This document shows, piece by piece, positions 7,233 to 14,399 of a DNA stretch of 14,399 nucleotides. The notes under the pieces are model-generated. The model was not told where the DNA came from. It ran no database searches and saw only the letters and a list, made by a program, of their open reading frames with translations. A program made the translations under genes and the position numbers. How positions within the stretch are numbered: position 1 is the first letter of the stretch; each line of letters opens with the position of its first letter. This stretch comes from Endomicrobium sp. (GTDB taxonomy: Bacteria > Elusimicrobiota > Endomicrobiia > Endomicrobiales > Endomicrobiaceae): contig JAISDI010000233.1 in assembly GCA_031264895.1 (NCBI GenBank), positions 1 to 14,399 on the forward strand, read 5' to 3'.

Positions 7233-7629
7233 AAAAAGAAATAAAGTTATGTCGGAAATAAATATAACGCCCTTTACGGACGTTATTTTGGTTCTTCTTA
7301 TAATTTTTATGATAACTACGCCGATGCTTATGCAGCCGGGTATTAAAGTAAATCTCCCGAAAACACAGACTACCGACAATGAAGATACTTCAAATATAGA
7401 AGTGCTTATCTCGCCGGAAGGCTATGTGTACATGAACGGCAAACAAATTCACGAATCGAATGTCGAGGCGACCATAAAAAATCTTCTGGCCGCTTCGCCC
7501 AATAAGCCCGTGGTCATTAAAGCCGACAAAGACGTAAAATACGATTATGTCATAAAATTTATGGACGTGTCGAAAAAAGCCGGAGCGACGAGATTTGCTT
7601 TGGCCGTCGACAATTCGCCGAGAAAATAG
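7219..7629 (+). CDS. tolR: TolR, proton-motive subunit of the Tol motor (ExbD/TolR family)
   Basis: Bitopic inner-membrane protein whose transmembrane aspartate takes part in proton transfer. It is 136 aa. The N-terminus is basic, then a membrane helix (about 17-37) begins INITPFTDVILVLLIIFM with Asp21 in the place of the essential E. coli TolR Asp23. The periplasmic domain starts with PGIKVNLPKT and continues through VLISPEGYVYMNGK and PVVIKADKDVKYDYVIKFMD, typical of the family. The start overlaps the tolQ stop by 14 nt, so translation is probably coupled, fixing subunit ratios. It is followed after 9 nt by the PHP gene. Confidence 0.94.
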   Translation: MKRNRKRNKVMSEINITPFTDVILVLLIIFMITTPMLMQPGIKVNLPKTQTTDNEDTSNIEVLISPEGYVYMNGKQIHESNVEATIKNLLAASPNKPVVIKADKDVKYDYVIKFMDVSKKAGATRFALAVDNSPRK

Positions 7630-7638
7630 GTGCGCGCT

Positions 7639-8973
7639 ATGATAAAAGTTTTGAATGTCATGCTTGTTTTTTTATGTATTATCGCGGGTTCGAGTTTTTT
7701 GTTTTATTCTCCTTTGCAGCTTCACGATTTGATAACCGGCGCCGAAGCGGTGGACGGTTTTTTTATTTCATGGCCTTTCGTCAGAGTTTTTACCGAGCCG
7801 ATATACGCTTTTTCTTTTTACGCGCTTACTTTAAACAGAGATTTTTACCGGCCTGCAATTATTTCATGGGTCGGCTGGACAGTTTTTTTGGTTTTTATTT
7901 ACTGCGGAATAAGAAGAAGAAGCATAGAGCGGACTTTATCGAGAATTTTTTACGCTTTAATGATTCTTGCCACGCTGTTTATGTTTGTAGTTTTTGTTCC
8001 CTTGCCCGGCCCGAAACTCAATAAACCAGACGGTTTTATTGCGGCGGATTTTCATTCGCATACCATATATTCGCACGATAATTTATCAAAACCTTCTTCG
8101 AGTCTGAGGTTTCACCGTTTGAACGGGTATGATTCTTTTTTTGTTACGGAACATAATCACACAAAAGGTTTTGATAACTTTCCGGAAAACGCGAAATATA
8201 AAGAAGTTTTTCCGGGCGTACAGATGCAGACAAAAGACGGGGTTTCCGTTCTGCTGCTTTCCGGAAAAGCTTTTGACGGCGAAGAATATGCGTCAAAAAC
8301 CATTAAAGAAATTATTGAAAAAGCTCATCAAAACAATATGCTTGTAATTATGCCGCACTGGTGGAAATGGCATAAGCAAAGCCTTCAGGAACTTGCGGAA
8401 CTCGGGATAGACGGTTTTGAAATTTATAACTGCGGTTACAGAAATATTTCCAAACGCGACTTTCAGGATATAGTAAAAATTTCTAAAGATAATAATCTTT
8501 TAATGATAGGCTCTACGGATTGGCACGGCTGGGGCTATATGACGGATGTATGGACTGTTTTTAAATCAAAACGCGAGAACAGTCTTAAAGACGCTATAGA
8601 TAAAAAACCAGAAACTCAGGTTTTGGTATACAGGGACAGCCAGTCGTCTTCAAAAATCAGATTCATCTTTGAACCTTTTGCAGCGTTTTATTATTATGTC
8701 AAAAATGCCGATATGATTTCAGTTCTTTCTCTTATGGTATGGCTGATGCTGCTGAATGTGCTTTTTATAGGAAATACCGCAAAATACATAAAAAAATATA
8801 CGCCTCCTGCGGTAATGGTCATTATGGCGGTATCTGCGGTTTTCATTTATATTTCATATATTCCGGCTCAGGGATTAAATAAAATCATTCCGTCGACGAT
8901 TCTGCCGGTTTTTGCGGTTTGCTGCGCGCTATGGTTTTTCGTTTGGAGAGTTAATGGAAAAAATATTCAATAA
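7639..8973 (+). CDS. Membrane-embedded PHP-domain phosphoesterase
   Basis: Predicted integral membrane protein of 444 aa with a PHP (polymerase and histidinol phosphatase) metal-dependent hydrolase domain between two hydrophobic blocks. About four membrane segments precede it (near 4-24, 41-65, 73-90, 103-121) and three follow (358-376, 389-409, 418-436). PHP metal-ligand motifs are intact: DFHSHTIYSHD (His139, His141, Asp147), TEHNH (Glu171, His172), PHWWKWH (His240) and STDWHGWG (Asp294, His296). The substrate is unknown; related soluble PHP proteins hydrolyse phosphate esters or nucleotides. If the N-terminus is cytoplasmic and the four-segment count is right, the catalytic domain would face the cytoplasm, but this is uncertain. 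ATG 7639 is preferred (AGGTG 6 nt upstream); GTG at 7630 would add three residues. The end overlaps the GT39 gene by 20 nt, implying joint expression. Confidence 0.82.
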   Translation: MIKVLNVMLVFLCIIAGSSFLFYSPLQLHDLITGAEAVDGFFISWPFVRVFTEPIYAFSFYALTLNRDFYRPAIISWVGWTVFLVFIYCGIRRRSIERTLSRIFYALMILATLFMFVVFVPLPGPKLNKPDGFIAADFHSHTIYSHDNLSKPSSSLRFHRLNGYDSFFVTEHNHTKGFDNFPENAKYKEVFPGVQMQTKDGVSVLLLSGKAFDGEEYASKTIKEIIEKAHQNNMLVIMPHWWKWHKQSLQELAELGIDGFEIYNCGYRNISKRDFQDIVKISKDNNLLMIGSTDWHGWGYMTDVWTVFKSKRENSLKDAIDKKPETQVLVYRDSQSSSKIRFIFEPFAAFYYYVKNADMISVLSLMVWLMLLNVLFIGNTAKYIKKYTPPAVMVIMAVSAVFIYISYIPAQGLNKIIPSTILPVFAVCCALWFFVWRVNGKNIQ

Positions 8974-10408
8974 AAAGAATACTTTTTTCCTTGTCGGGTT
9001 CGTAGTTCTTTTTAAACTTTTCCTTTCCTGCGGATTGGAACTTCATCCCGACGAGGCTTATTATTGGCTTTGGTCGGTTAATTTGGCGCCGGGGTATTAT
9101 GACCATTCGCCGATGGTTGCATATTTTATCAAGATAACCACGCTGTTTTCCGATTCGGAGCTTTTTGTAAGATTTTCTTCGATAATCACGACAATTATTT
9201 TAAGTTTTCTGACATGGAAGTTCGTAAAAAAACTTTTTGACGAAACCGTTGCGGCGGCTTCGGTCATAATACTTAATACTTTTCCTTTGATGCTTATAGG
9301 TTCCGTCATAATAACGCCTGACACGCCTCTTTTTCTTTTTTGGTCTTTTACAATATATTTTCTCTGGAAGCTTACGGAAACAAAACAAACAAAATACTGG
9401 TATATGACCGGTATTTTTTTCGGACTCACAATGCTTTCAAAATATACGGGAGTTTTGTTTGTTCCGTGTCTTTTGATTTATATGATATTTGACAAAAAGC
9501 TTGAATGGTTTAAAAATAAACATTTTTATTTAATGTTTTTTGTTTCATTAATTATTTTTTTTCCGGTAATTTACTGGAATTGGCAAAACGGCTGGATATC
9601 TTTCACTTATCAGCTTAACCATGGCTTGTATAATACCAAGCTCAATTTCGGGTACATATTCGAATATCTGGGCGGTCAAGCGCTTATTGCCGGGCCTTTT
9701 GTATTTCTTGCGGGTTTTGCCGCTGCAGTTATGTATTTTTTTTCAAAAGATGCAAAAAAAATATTTCTTGCGTCTTTTTCGCTGCCAATAATATTATTTT
9801 TTGTTTGTACGGCTTTAAAAAGACTGCCGGGCGCAAATTGGCCGGCTTTCGCTTATTTTGCGTTGAGCATAGCGGCGGCGCAATATATGCTCGGGTCAAA
9901 GAATAAAAAAAATATTCTTATAATTGGTATAATGATCAATATGGTCTTTTCCGTCGTTGCGGGAGTTCACGCCGTCTATTCGGTAATTCCCGTTTATAAA
10001 TTTTCGCAAAAAGCGGCGGTCGCCGATGCGACAAATTGGTTTACGGGGTGGAAAGCTTTGGGGGAAAATTTGTCAGAGAGAGATATTAAATACGCGGTAA
10101 CGCACGCGCATCAATGGGGAGCGGCCATAGCGTATTACGCGCGCGGTAAAGTTAGTCCGGTTTTAGATAAAGTTCCAAGAAACAGATTTAATCAGTTCGC
10201 TTTTTGGGATATTCCGGAACATTTGGCCGATTCAAAAACCGCGATAGTAACAATCGATAACAGAATGGAAGACGATCTTTCGACTATACCCGGCGCGGAA
10301 ATATTTTTCGTTTACAGAAACAACGTTCCCATAAGGCAGTATGCCATAACGGAAGTCGGCGGATACAAAATAGAGTCGGATATCAAAAATGCGAGGCAGA
10401 AACGTTGA
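8954..10408 (+). CDS. GT39/ArnT-like membrane glycosyltransferase
   Basis: Polytopic inner-membrane protein of 484 aa, of the dolichyl-phosphate-mannose-mannosyltransferase/ArnT (GT39, PMT_2) type, which moves sugars from a polyprenyl-phosphate carrier to an acceptor on the periplasmic side. The first loop carries the family hallmark LHPDEAYYWLW (30-40; Asp33-Glu34 the expected catalytic acids) and GYYDHSPMVAYFIK (47-60). Many hydrophobic segments follow, with typical FFGLTMLSKYTG and NWPAFAYFALS stretches, then a soluble C-terminal part. The acceptor is unknown; lipid A, another lipid or a protein are all possible. ATG 8954 is chosen because GGAG (8945-8948) sits 5 nt upstream. An in-frame ATG at 8912 lies inside the PHP gene and lacks that support. 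Linked to the PHP gene by a 20-nt overlap and to the ankyrin gene by TTGA. Confidence 0.88.
   Translation: MEKIFNKKNTFFLVGFVVLFKLFLSCGLELHPDEAYYWLWSVNLAPGYYDHSPMVAYFIKITTLFSDSELFVRFSSIITTIILSFLTWKFVKKLFDETVAAASVIILNTFPLMLIGSVIITPDTPLFLFWSFTIYFLWKLTETKQTKYWYMTGIFFGLTMLSKYTGVLFVPCLLIYMIFDKKLEWFKNKHFYLMFFVSLIIFFPVIYWNWQNGWISFTYQLNHGLYNTKLNFGYIFEYLGGQALIAGPFVFLAGFAAAVMYFFSKDAKKIFLASFSLPIILFFVCTALKRLPGANWPAFAYFALSIAAAQYMLGSKNKKNILIIGIMINMVFSVVAGVHAVYSVIPVYKFSQKAAVADATNWFTGWKALGENLSERDIKYAVTHAHQWGAAIAYYARGKVSPVLDKVPRNRFNQFAFWDIPEHLADSKTAIVTIDNRMEDDLSTIPGAEIFFVYRNNVPIRQYAITEVGGYKIESDIKNARQKR
10393..10396 (+). promoter_or_regulatory. Ribosome-binding site supporting the TTG start of the ankyrin gene
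   Basis: GAGG lies 8 nt before the TTG at 10405. That codon overlaps the GT39 stop as TTGA. The residues that follow make a complete signal peptide, so this TTG is very likely the real start. Confidence 0.55.
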
Positions 10409-11718
10409 AAAAAATTTTATCAATATTACTGCTAACGGTTTTTACGCCTTTTATTTACGGCGATAATTTAGATCAAAAACTGGTTGAAGCGGTAAAATCT
10501 AATAATTATACCGAAGTGCGAAGTCTTCTTGTGCGGGGCGCAAATCCTGATGCAAAAGACTCCATGGGAAATACCGCTCTTGTAGTGGCCGTCAATAACG
10601 GAAATGAAGAAATCGCGGACGTTTTAATAAAAAGCGGCGCATACACAAGCGAAAGTTACATGAGAGGTATGAGCGTGCTTATGCTTGCGATAAACAAGCA
10701 AATGGAAGATACCGCAGTTCGTCTCATAAGATCCGGCGCAGATATTACCGCAAAACTCAGCAACGGTTCTAATGCGCTTATGATGGCCTGTGAAAGAAAT
10801 CTCGAAAGCGTCGTAAAAGAGATAGTTCTCAAAGACAGGCAGATTGACCTCAACGCTAAGACCGTACAAGGAGTAACGGCTCTTTCTATAGCGCTTAAAG
10901 AAAAAAATATGATCATTGCAAAACTTCTTCATACAAAAGGCGCAAAACCGTCAAACCTTATGGAGTCGGCTTGCGTTTCAGACATAAAAACTTCAGACGA
11001 ACTTTTGGCGTCCGGCGCGGATATAGAAATACGGGACGAGCAAGGAAAGACTCCTTTGATAACGGCGTTTATACATGAAGATTATTCGATGGCAAACTTC
11101 CTTATTTCAAAAGGAGCCGATATAAATGCCTGCGATTACGGCGGCAATGCGCCCGTACTGATCGCAAGCATGGCAAATAACGGAGCTTTGCTGGCATTGT
11201 GTTTAAACAATAAAGCGGACGTTCTCGTTAAGGACATAAACGGACTAAACGCTCTTATGTTTCTCATTTTTTTTGAGAATGATTCGCTGATAGATTCAAT
11301 GATAAATTACAGCGATAAAACCGTAAACTGCGTTGACAATAACGGCATTACGCCTTTGGTTCTGGCAATAGGCAAAGGCAATAAACGCATTATCGAAAAA
11401 CTTATTTCCAAAGGCGCATACATAAATTCAAAGCATTCCAGAAGACCGTTAAACGTAGCCATAGAAATAGGCAACCTCGAGATAGCAAAATTCGTTTTAG
11501 ACAAAGGAGCGAGAATAAACGCGAAAGATCTTAACGGAAATTCTCCGATAATTACGGCTGCAAGCATGAACAATACCGAAGCGGTAAAATTTTTGATCGC
11601 GCACAAAGCAAAAACAAATGTCAGAGACGCTTCCGGACTTACGCCTGTAGATTATGCCAAAAAGTTTTCTAACAAAGAAATAATGGCGGCATTAAATTAC
11701 ACTGATAACGCAGACTAA
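10405..11718 (+). CDS. Secreted ankyrin-repeat protein
   Basis: 437-aa protein with an N-terminal signal peptide (MKKILSILLLTVFTPFIYG, probable cleavage near residue 19), so it should act in the periplasm or beyond. Almost all of the mature part is ankyrin repeats, about twelve, spanning roughly residues 20-433. Clear units are GNTALVVAVNNGNEEIADVL (55-74), GKTPLITAFIHEDYSMANFL (214-233), GITPLVLAIGKGNKRIIEKL (314-333), GNSPIITAASMNNTEAVKFL (378-397) and the end unit GLTPVDYAKK. A unit around 181-205 appears shortened. Ankyrin stacks bind protein partners and have no catalysis of their own; the partner here is unknown. It starts at a TTG overlapping the previous stop by 4 nt, so it is the last gene of the tol-pal transcription unit. 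Confidence 0.88.
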   Translation: MKKILSILLLTVFTPFIYGDNLDQKLVEAVKSNNYTEVRSLLVRGANPDAKDSMGNTALVVAVNNGNEEIADVLIKSGAYTSESYMRGMSVLMLAINKQMEDTAVRLIRSGADITAKLSNGSNALMMACERNLESVVKEIVLKDRQIDLNAKTVQGVTALSIALKEKNMIIAKLLHTKGAKPSNLMESACVSDIKTSDELLASGADIEIRDEQGKTPLITAFIHEDYSMANFLISKGADINACDYGGNAPVLIASMANNGALLALCLNNKADVLVKDINGLNALMFLIFFENDSLIDSMINYSDKTVNCVDNNGITPLVLAIGKGNKRIIEKLISKGAYINSKHSRRPLNVAIEIGNLEIAKFVLDKGARINAKDLNGNSPIITAASMNNTEAVKFLIAHKAKTNVRDASGLTPVDYAKKFSNKEIMAALNYTDNAD

Positions 11719-11747
11719 ATTCTCTGGGTACGTCGACGCTTTTGAAA

Positions 11748-11776
11748 TTGGAAAACTATACGAATTAATATATAAT
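11748..11776 (+). promoter_or_regulatory. Sigma70-type promoter for the WD40 gene
   Basis: A perfect -10 hexamer TATAAT (11771-11776) follows TTGGAA (11748-11753) after exactly 17 nt. It lies in the 105-nt gap between the ankyrin and WD40 genes and would give a leader of about 40 nt. The surrounding DNA is very AT-rich, which raises the chance of a coincidental -10 match. No convincing terminator precedes it, so read-through from upstream is also possible. Confidence 0.6.
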
Positions 11777-11823
11777 TAAGTCAAGATCAAACTAAATATT
11801 ATGTAAAAAAAGGAGAACGCCTG

Positions 11824-12849
11824 ATGAGGTTCACAAAAGTCTTAATGTCTTTTTTATTGGTTTTGTCTGTATCACTTTCTTACGGTCAGGACTATCTTAT
11901 GCATACGCTTATGACGCATACCGACAGCGCCAGATCCGTAGACTTTTCAAATGACGAAAAATACGTCTATTCCGCAGGCTACGATTACAGAATAGTTAAA
12001 TGGAGACTTGATAATTCCGAAAATTTGGTTTATCTGACCGGACATAAAGACATAATAAATTGTGTCAGAGTCAATTCCAAAGGGGACATTATTGCTTCCG
12101 CAGCCAATGACAATACAATTAAACTTTGGTCGGCAAAGGCGAATAACCTAACAAGAACTATGAGGGGACACAACCATTATATTAACAGCATTGACTTTTC
12201 AAAGGACGGAAAAAATCTTTTGTCGGCAAGTTCGGACAAAACCGTTCTGTTGTGGAACCTTGCTCCTTCATATTCGGTACAAAGAGTTTTCAGAGGGCAT
12301 ACCGATATAGTCAGAGACGCGGTTTTCAGTCCGAACGGAAGTTATGTGGCAAGCGTCGGCGAGGACAAAACCGTAAGAATATGGTCGGCAAAAACGGGAA
12401 AACTTTTGCAGACCGCAAAAGATCACAATGATATAGTAAACTGCGTGGCATTCAGCCCAAACGGCAAATATCTTGTCTCGTGCAGCGATAATGACGACAT
12501 CATTATCTGGAATTTTGAAGGCGGAAAAATCACGATGAAAAATCATATAACCGGACACAGAAGCAATGTCAATACGGTCGCGTTTTCCGGAGACAGCCTT
12601 ATGATCGCCAGCGGAAGCGACGACAACGACATAAAATTATGGAGTGTCGAAACCGGAATGCAGGTAGCTTCCCTTATAGGCCACAGCGACAGAGTAAACG
12701 ATTTGGTATTTTCAAAATCCGGAAGATATATAGTTTCCGCAAGCGACGATAAAACGATAAAAGTTTGGGGGCCTTTTCAGTTTGACGAAAGCATAGGCGC
12801 ATTAATGCAGCAAATGGAAAGCCTTGACGTATCCGATGAAGATCTTTAA
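11824..12849 (+). CDS. Secreted seven-bladed WD40 beta-propeller protein
   Basis: 341-aa protein that is nearly all WD40 propeller after a signal peptide (about 1-21, ending SLSYG). Seven repeats can be counted, each running from a GH-type turn to a W-containing strand: HTDSARSVDFS...VKW, GHKDIINCV...IKLW, GHNHYINSI...LLW, GHTDIVRDA...VRIW, DHNDIVNCV...IIIW, GHRSNVNTV...IKLW and GHSDRVNDL...IKVW. Seven units make one closed propeller. A short acidic tail follows. Export of a canonical WD40 propeller suggests a periplasmic scaffold or adaptor; the partner is unknown and the protein has no catalytic motif. AGGAG (11811-11815) lies 8 nt before the ATG. It is distinct from TolB, whose blades are PD40-type. 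Confidence 0.92.
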   Translation: MRFTKVLMSFLLVLSVSLSYGQDYLMHTLMTHTDSARSVDFSNDEKYVYSAGYDYRIVKWRLDNSENLVYLTGHKDIINCVRVNSKGDIIASAANDNTIKLWSAKANNLTRTMRGHNHYINSIDFSKDGKNLLSASSDKTVLLWNLAPSYSVQRVFRGHTDIVRDAVFSPNGSYVASVGEDKTVRIWSAKTGKLLQTAKDHNDIVNCVAFSPNGKYLVSCSDNDDIIIWNFEGGKITMKNHITGHRSNVNTVAFSGDSLMIASGSDDNDIKLWSVETGMQVASLIGHSDRVNDLVFSKSGRYIVSASDDKTIKVWGPFQFDESIGALMQQMESLDVSDEDL

Positions 12850-12891
12850 ACAGGGTGAAAAGCGCGCAAGTTCGGGAGCAATAACGATAAC

Positions 12892-13413
12892 ATGGGCAAA
12901 ATAAAAAATATTCTCAATTATTTGTTTGTTGACGATGTACTGAAAAGAGACATAGATTTCTTGAGACAGGTCTCGATATTTTCTCATTTGTCGCACAGGT
13001 CTTTGGCTAAAATAGCGCTTATAGTTTTCAAAAAAAATTATGCCGCCGGAGAACAGGTTTACAAAAACCGTCAGGAAGCAAACGTTTTATACATAGTAAA
13101 AAGCGGTGAAATACTGGTCAAAAATTCCATGACCGGCAAAACGGTTGGAGAGGGCGATTTTTTCGGCGAAATATCGCTTATAGAAAACAGAAGGCACGAC
13201 TCTACGGCGACCGCTTTAAAAGACAGCGAACTTTATCTTATCTACAGAGTTAAATTTGACGATATGGTTGATTCAAACGCAAAAGTCGGTTTAATAATAA
13301 TGAAAAATCTTTGTTTGATATTCGAAGCGAGATTGAAATGCGCCGAACAGGAACAGCCTGCGGCGGAAGCTCTGCTTGAGCAGGATAATAATGACGACAG
13401 AAGCGTCAAATAA
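12892..13413 (+). CDS. Single-domain cyclic-nucleotide-binding-like protein
   Basis: 173-aa protein with a CNB/CAP-like beta-roll, about residues 25-145: FSHLSHRSLAKIA, then AAGEQVYKNRQEANVLYIVKSGEI, then the phosphate-cassette region GDFFGEISLIENRRHDSTAT (88-107), and ending in helices around FDDMV...LCLIFEARLK. There is no DNA-binding helix-turn-helix, membrane segment or kinase domain, so it is a stand-alone sensor or a former one. In the cassette, the arginine that normally contacts the nucleotide phosphate appears replaced by His102, with arginines just before it, so cAMP or cGMP binding cannot be assumed. The start has only a distant GGGAG (12874-12878, 13 nt away). It lies 42 nt after the WD40 gene and overlaps the next gene by 23 nt. 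Confidence 0.85.
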   Translation: MGKIKNILNYLFVDDVLKRDIDFLRQVSIFSHLSHRSLAKIALIVFKKNYAAGEQVYKNRQEANVLYIVKSGEILVKNSMTGKTVGEGDFFGEISLIENRRHDSTATALKDSELYLIYRVKFDDMVDSNAKVGLIIMKNLCLIFEARLKCAEQEQPAAEALLEQDNNDDRSVK

Positions 13414-14399
13414 CCGCATATTTATCATAAGCATAATAATGTTTCTTGCGGGGTGTTTATTTTTATACTTTGCCAGAAGCATTCTCACGCCGTTTATTTT
13501 GGCGGCTTTTTTTACATACCTTTTATCCCCGTTGGTAACTAAAATTCAGGTTTACGGATACAGGCGCTGGGTAGCGGTGGCGTTATTTGCCGTGATTTTC
13601 GTAATTGCCGCGGCAATGGCGCTGGCTGTAATAATACCTGCAATTATTGACGAAGTCGAAAAACTTACTGTCAATTGGAGTACATATTATGATTATGTGT
13701 ACAGCCACGTAATTAAGTTAAAAGATAAAATCGAAGCTACATTCCCTATTATTCAGGAGTACAGACTTTCGGAAACTGCCATAGAAAAAATAAACTCATT
13801 TTTAACTTCGGAAGCGCAAAAAGTTCCGCAGTATGTCATGAACATATTTTCTCTTTTTTCCGTAATTGTTTTGATTCCGATGCTGGTTCTTTTTATGCTT
13901 GTCGGGGGAGGTAAAGGCGTTAAAACGATAGTTGAAATTATCCCTTCAAACCATGTCGAAACTTTCTTATCGGTAATTTATGAAATGGATTCCGTACTTG
14001 GAAAATTTATAAGAGGACAGCTGATAGAAGCTACGTTTGTCGGCACATTATCTTTTATAGTTTTGAGCGCGCTCGGAATAAATTACGCTCTTTTAATAGG
14101 AATAACCGCCGGAATAGCAAATATGATTCCTTATATGGGTCCCGCGATAGGCGTTATTCTCGCTTGCGTGGTCGGGCTGGTACAGTTTCAAAGCGCGGCT
14201 ATTTTAATTAAACTTATTCCTTCGTTTATAATAATACAGTTTTTAGATAATAATCTTGTGCAGCCTTTTGTCGTAGGACAAAATGTAGATTTAGGCCCGG
14301 TCACAATGATTTTTGCAATGCTTGCCGGCGCGCAGGTTTTCGGGTTTCTGGGCATAGTATTTGCAGTACCGGTTGCGGCCATAATAAAAACTATATTTT
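13391..14399 (+). CDS. AI-2E family (PerM-type) membrane protein, 3' end beyond the window
   Basis: Partial gene: 336 codons are visible and the reading frame is still open at the last base. The product is a polytopic inner-membrane protein of the AI-2E/PerM/YtqR family, whose members are variously described as exporters or permeases; the substrate here is not known. Early hydrophobic segments cover about 10-48 and 60-84, then a soluble region (about 90-145), then further segments. Family motifs are clear: LGKFIRGQLIEA (203-214), IPYMGPAIG (246-254), QFLDNNLVQPFVVG (283-296) and FGFLGIVFAVPVAA (317-330). AGGA (13382-13385) lies 5 nt before the ATG, and the start overlaps the cNMP-like gene by 23 nt, so the two are probably co-translated. 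Confidence 0.9.
   Translation, partial: MTTEASNNRIFIISIIMFLAGCLFLYFARSILTPFILAAFFTYLLSPLVTKIQVYGYRRWVAVALFAVIFVIAAAMALAVIIPAIIDEVEKLTVNWSTYYDYVYSHVIKLKDKIEATFPIIQEYRLSETAIEKINSFLTSEAQKVPQYVMNIFSLFSVIVLIPMLVLFMLVGGGKGVKTIVEIIPSNHVETFLSVIYEMDSVLGKFIRGQLIEATFVGTLSFIVLSALGINYALLIGITAGIANMIPYMGPAIGVILACVVGLVQFQSAAILIKLIPSFIIIQFLDNNLVQPFVVGQNVDLGPVTMIFAMLAGAQVFGFLGIVFAVPVAAIIKTIF

Noticed and set aside
6744..7379. Minus-strand open frame of 211 codons opposite tolQ and tolR
   Set aside because: Long only because the sense genes avoid certain codons; the product resembles no family and both sense genes are unmistakable.
7630..7638. GTG start for the PHP gene
   Set aside because: ATG 7639 has a better placed AGGTG, and the three extra residues add nothing recognisable; it cannot be fully excluded.
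8912..8953. Upstream ATG for the GT39 gene
   Set aside because: It lies inside the PHP coding region without a Shine-Dalgarno sequence, while ATG 8954 has GGAG 5 nt upstream and begins directly before the family's first membrane segment.
11719..11747. Search for a terminator between the ankyrin and WD40 genes
   Set aside because: Only the 8-bp palindrome CGTCGACG (11731-11738) is present, without loop or T-run, so no terminator is called.

Overview
This window reads as chromosomal DNA of a didermic (Gram-negative) bacterium with moderately low GC content. It carries a complete Tol-Pal envelope system, several secreted or lipid-anchored proteins, and an ArnT/GT39-like glycosyltransferase that implies a lipid- or glycan-decorated outer membrane. 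The codon style, the short palindromic repeats upstream of uvrA and the envelope gene set are compatible with Elusimicrobiota/Endomicrobiia. That placement is an impression, not a demonstrated one; a 16S or whole-genome comparison would settle it. All convincing genes lie on the + strand.

Layout. Bases 1-396 hold no convincing gene but are rich in palindromes: two diverged copies of a short hairpin repeat in inverted orientation (62-152), a perfect CCCCTTC/GAAGGGG hairpin followed on the minus strand by six Ts (167-190), and a tangle of imperfect inverted repeats (228-367) ending in a terminator-like hairpin just before uvrA. Bases 397-3222 encode full-length UvrA. A strong sigma70-type promoter (TTGACA-N17-TAAAAT, 3251-3279) then opens a tightly packed run of nine genes, 3334-11718. 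It begins with the whole Tol-Pal machine in a permuted order (pal, cpoB, tolA-like, tolB, tolQ, tolR). It continues without a gap larger than 9 nt into a membrane-embedded PHP-domain phosphoesterase, a GT39 glycosyltransferase and a secreted ankyrin-repeat protein. A second promoter (TTGGAA-N17-TATAAT, 11748-11776) precedes a secreted seven-bladed WD40 protein, a single-domain cyclic-nucleotide-binding-like protein and an AI-2E family membrane protein that runs off the window end.

How it fits together. TolQ-TolR would form the proton-driven motor in the inner membrane. The TolA/TonB-like protein would span the periplasm. TolB and the lipoprotein Pal would be the periplasmic and outer-membrane/peptidoglycan partners, and CpoB the coordinator with wall synthesis. 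The PHP and GT39 proteins share overlapping reading frames downstream of tolR and so are probably co-expressed with it, which suggests a modification of an envelope lipid or glycan. Two further exported repeat-scaffold proteins (ankyrin and WD40) follow. The most interesting features are the rearranged Tol-Pal operon, its fusion to an uncharacterised PHP/GT39/ankyrin cassette, and the palindromic elements ahead of uvrA. I see no mobile element, CRISPR array, tRNA or rRNA.
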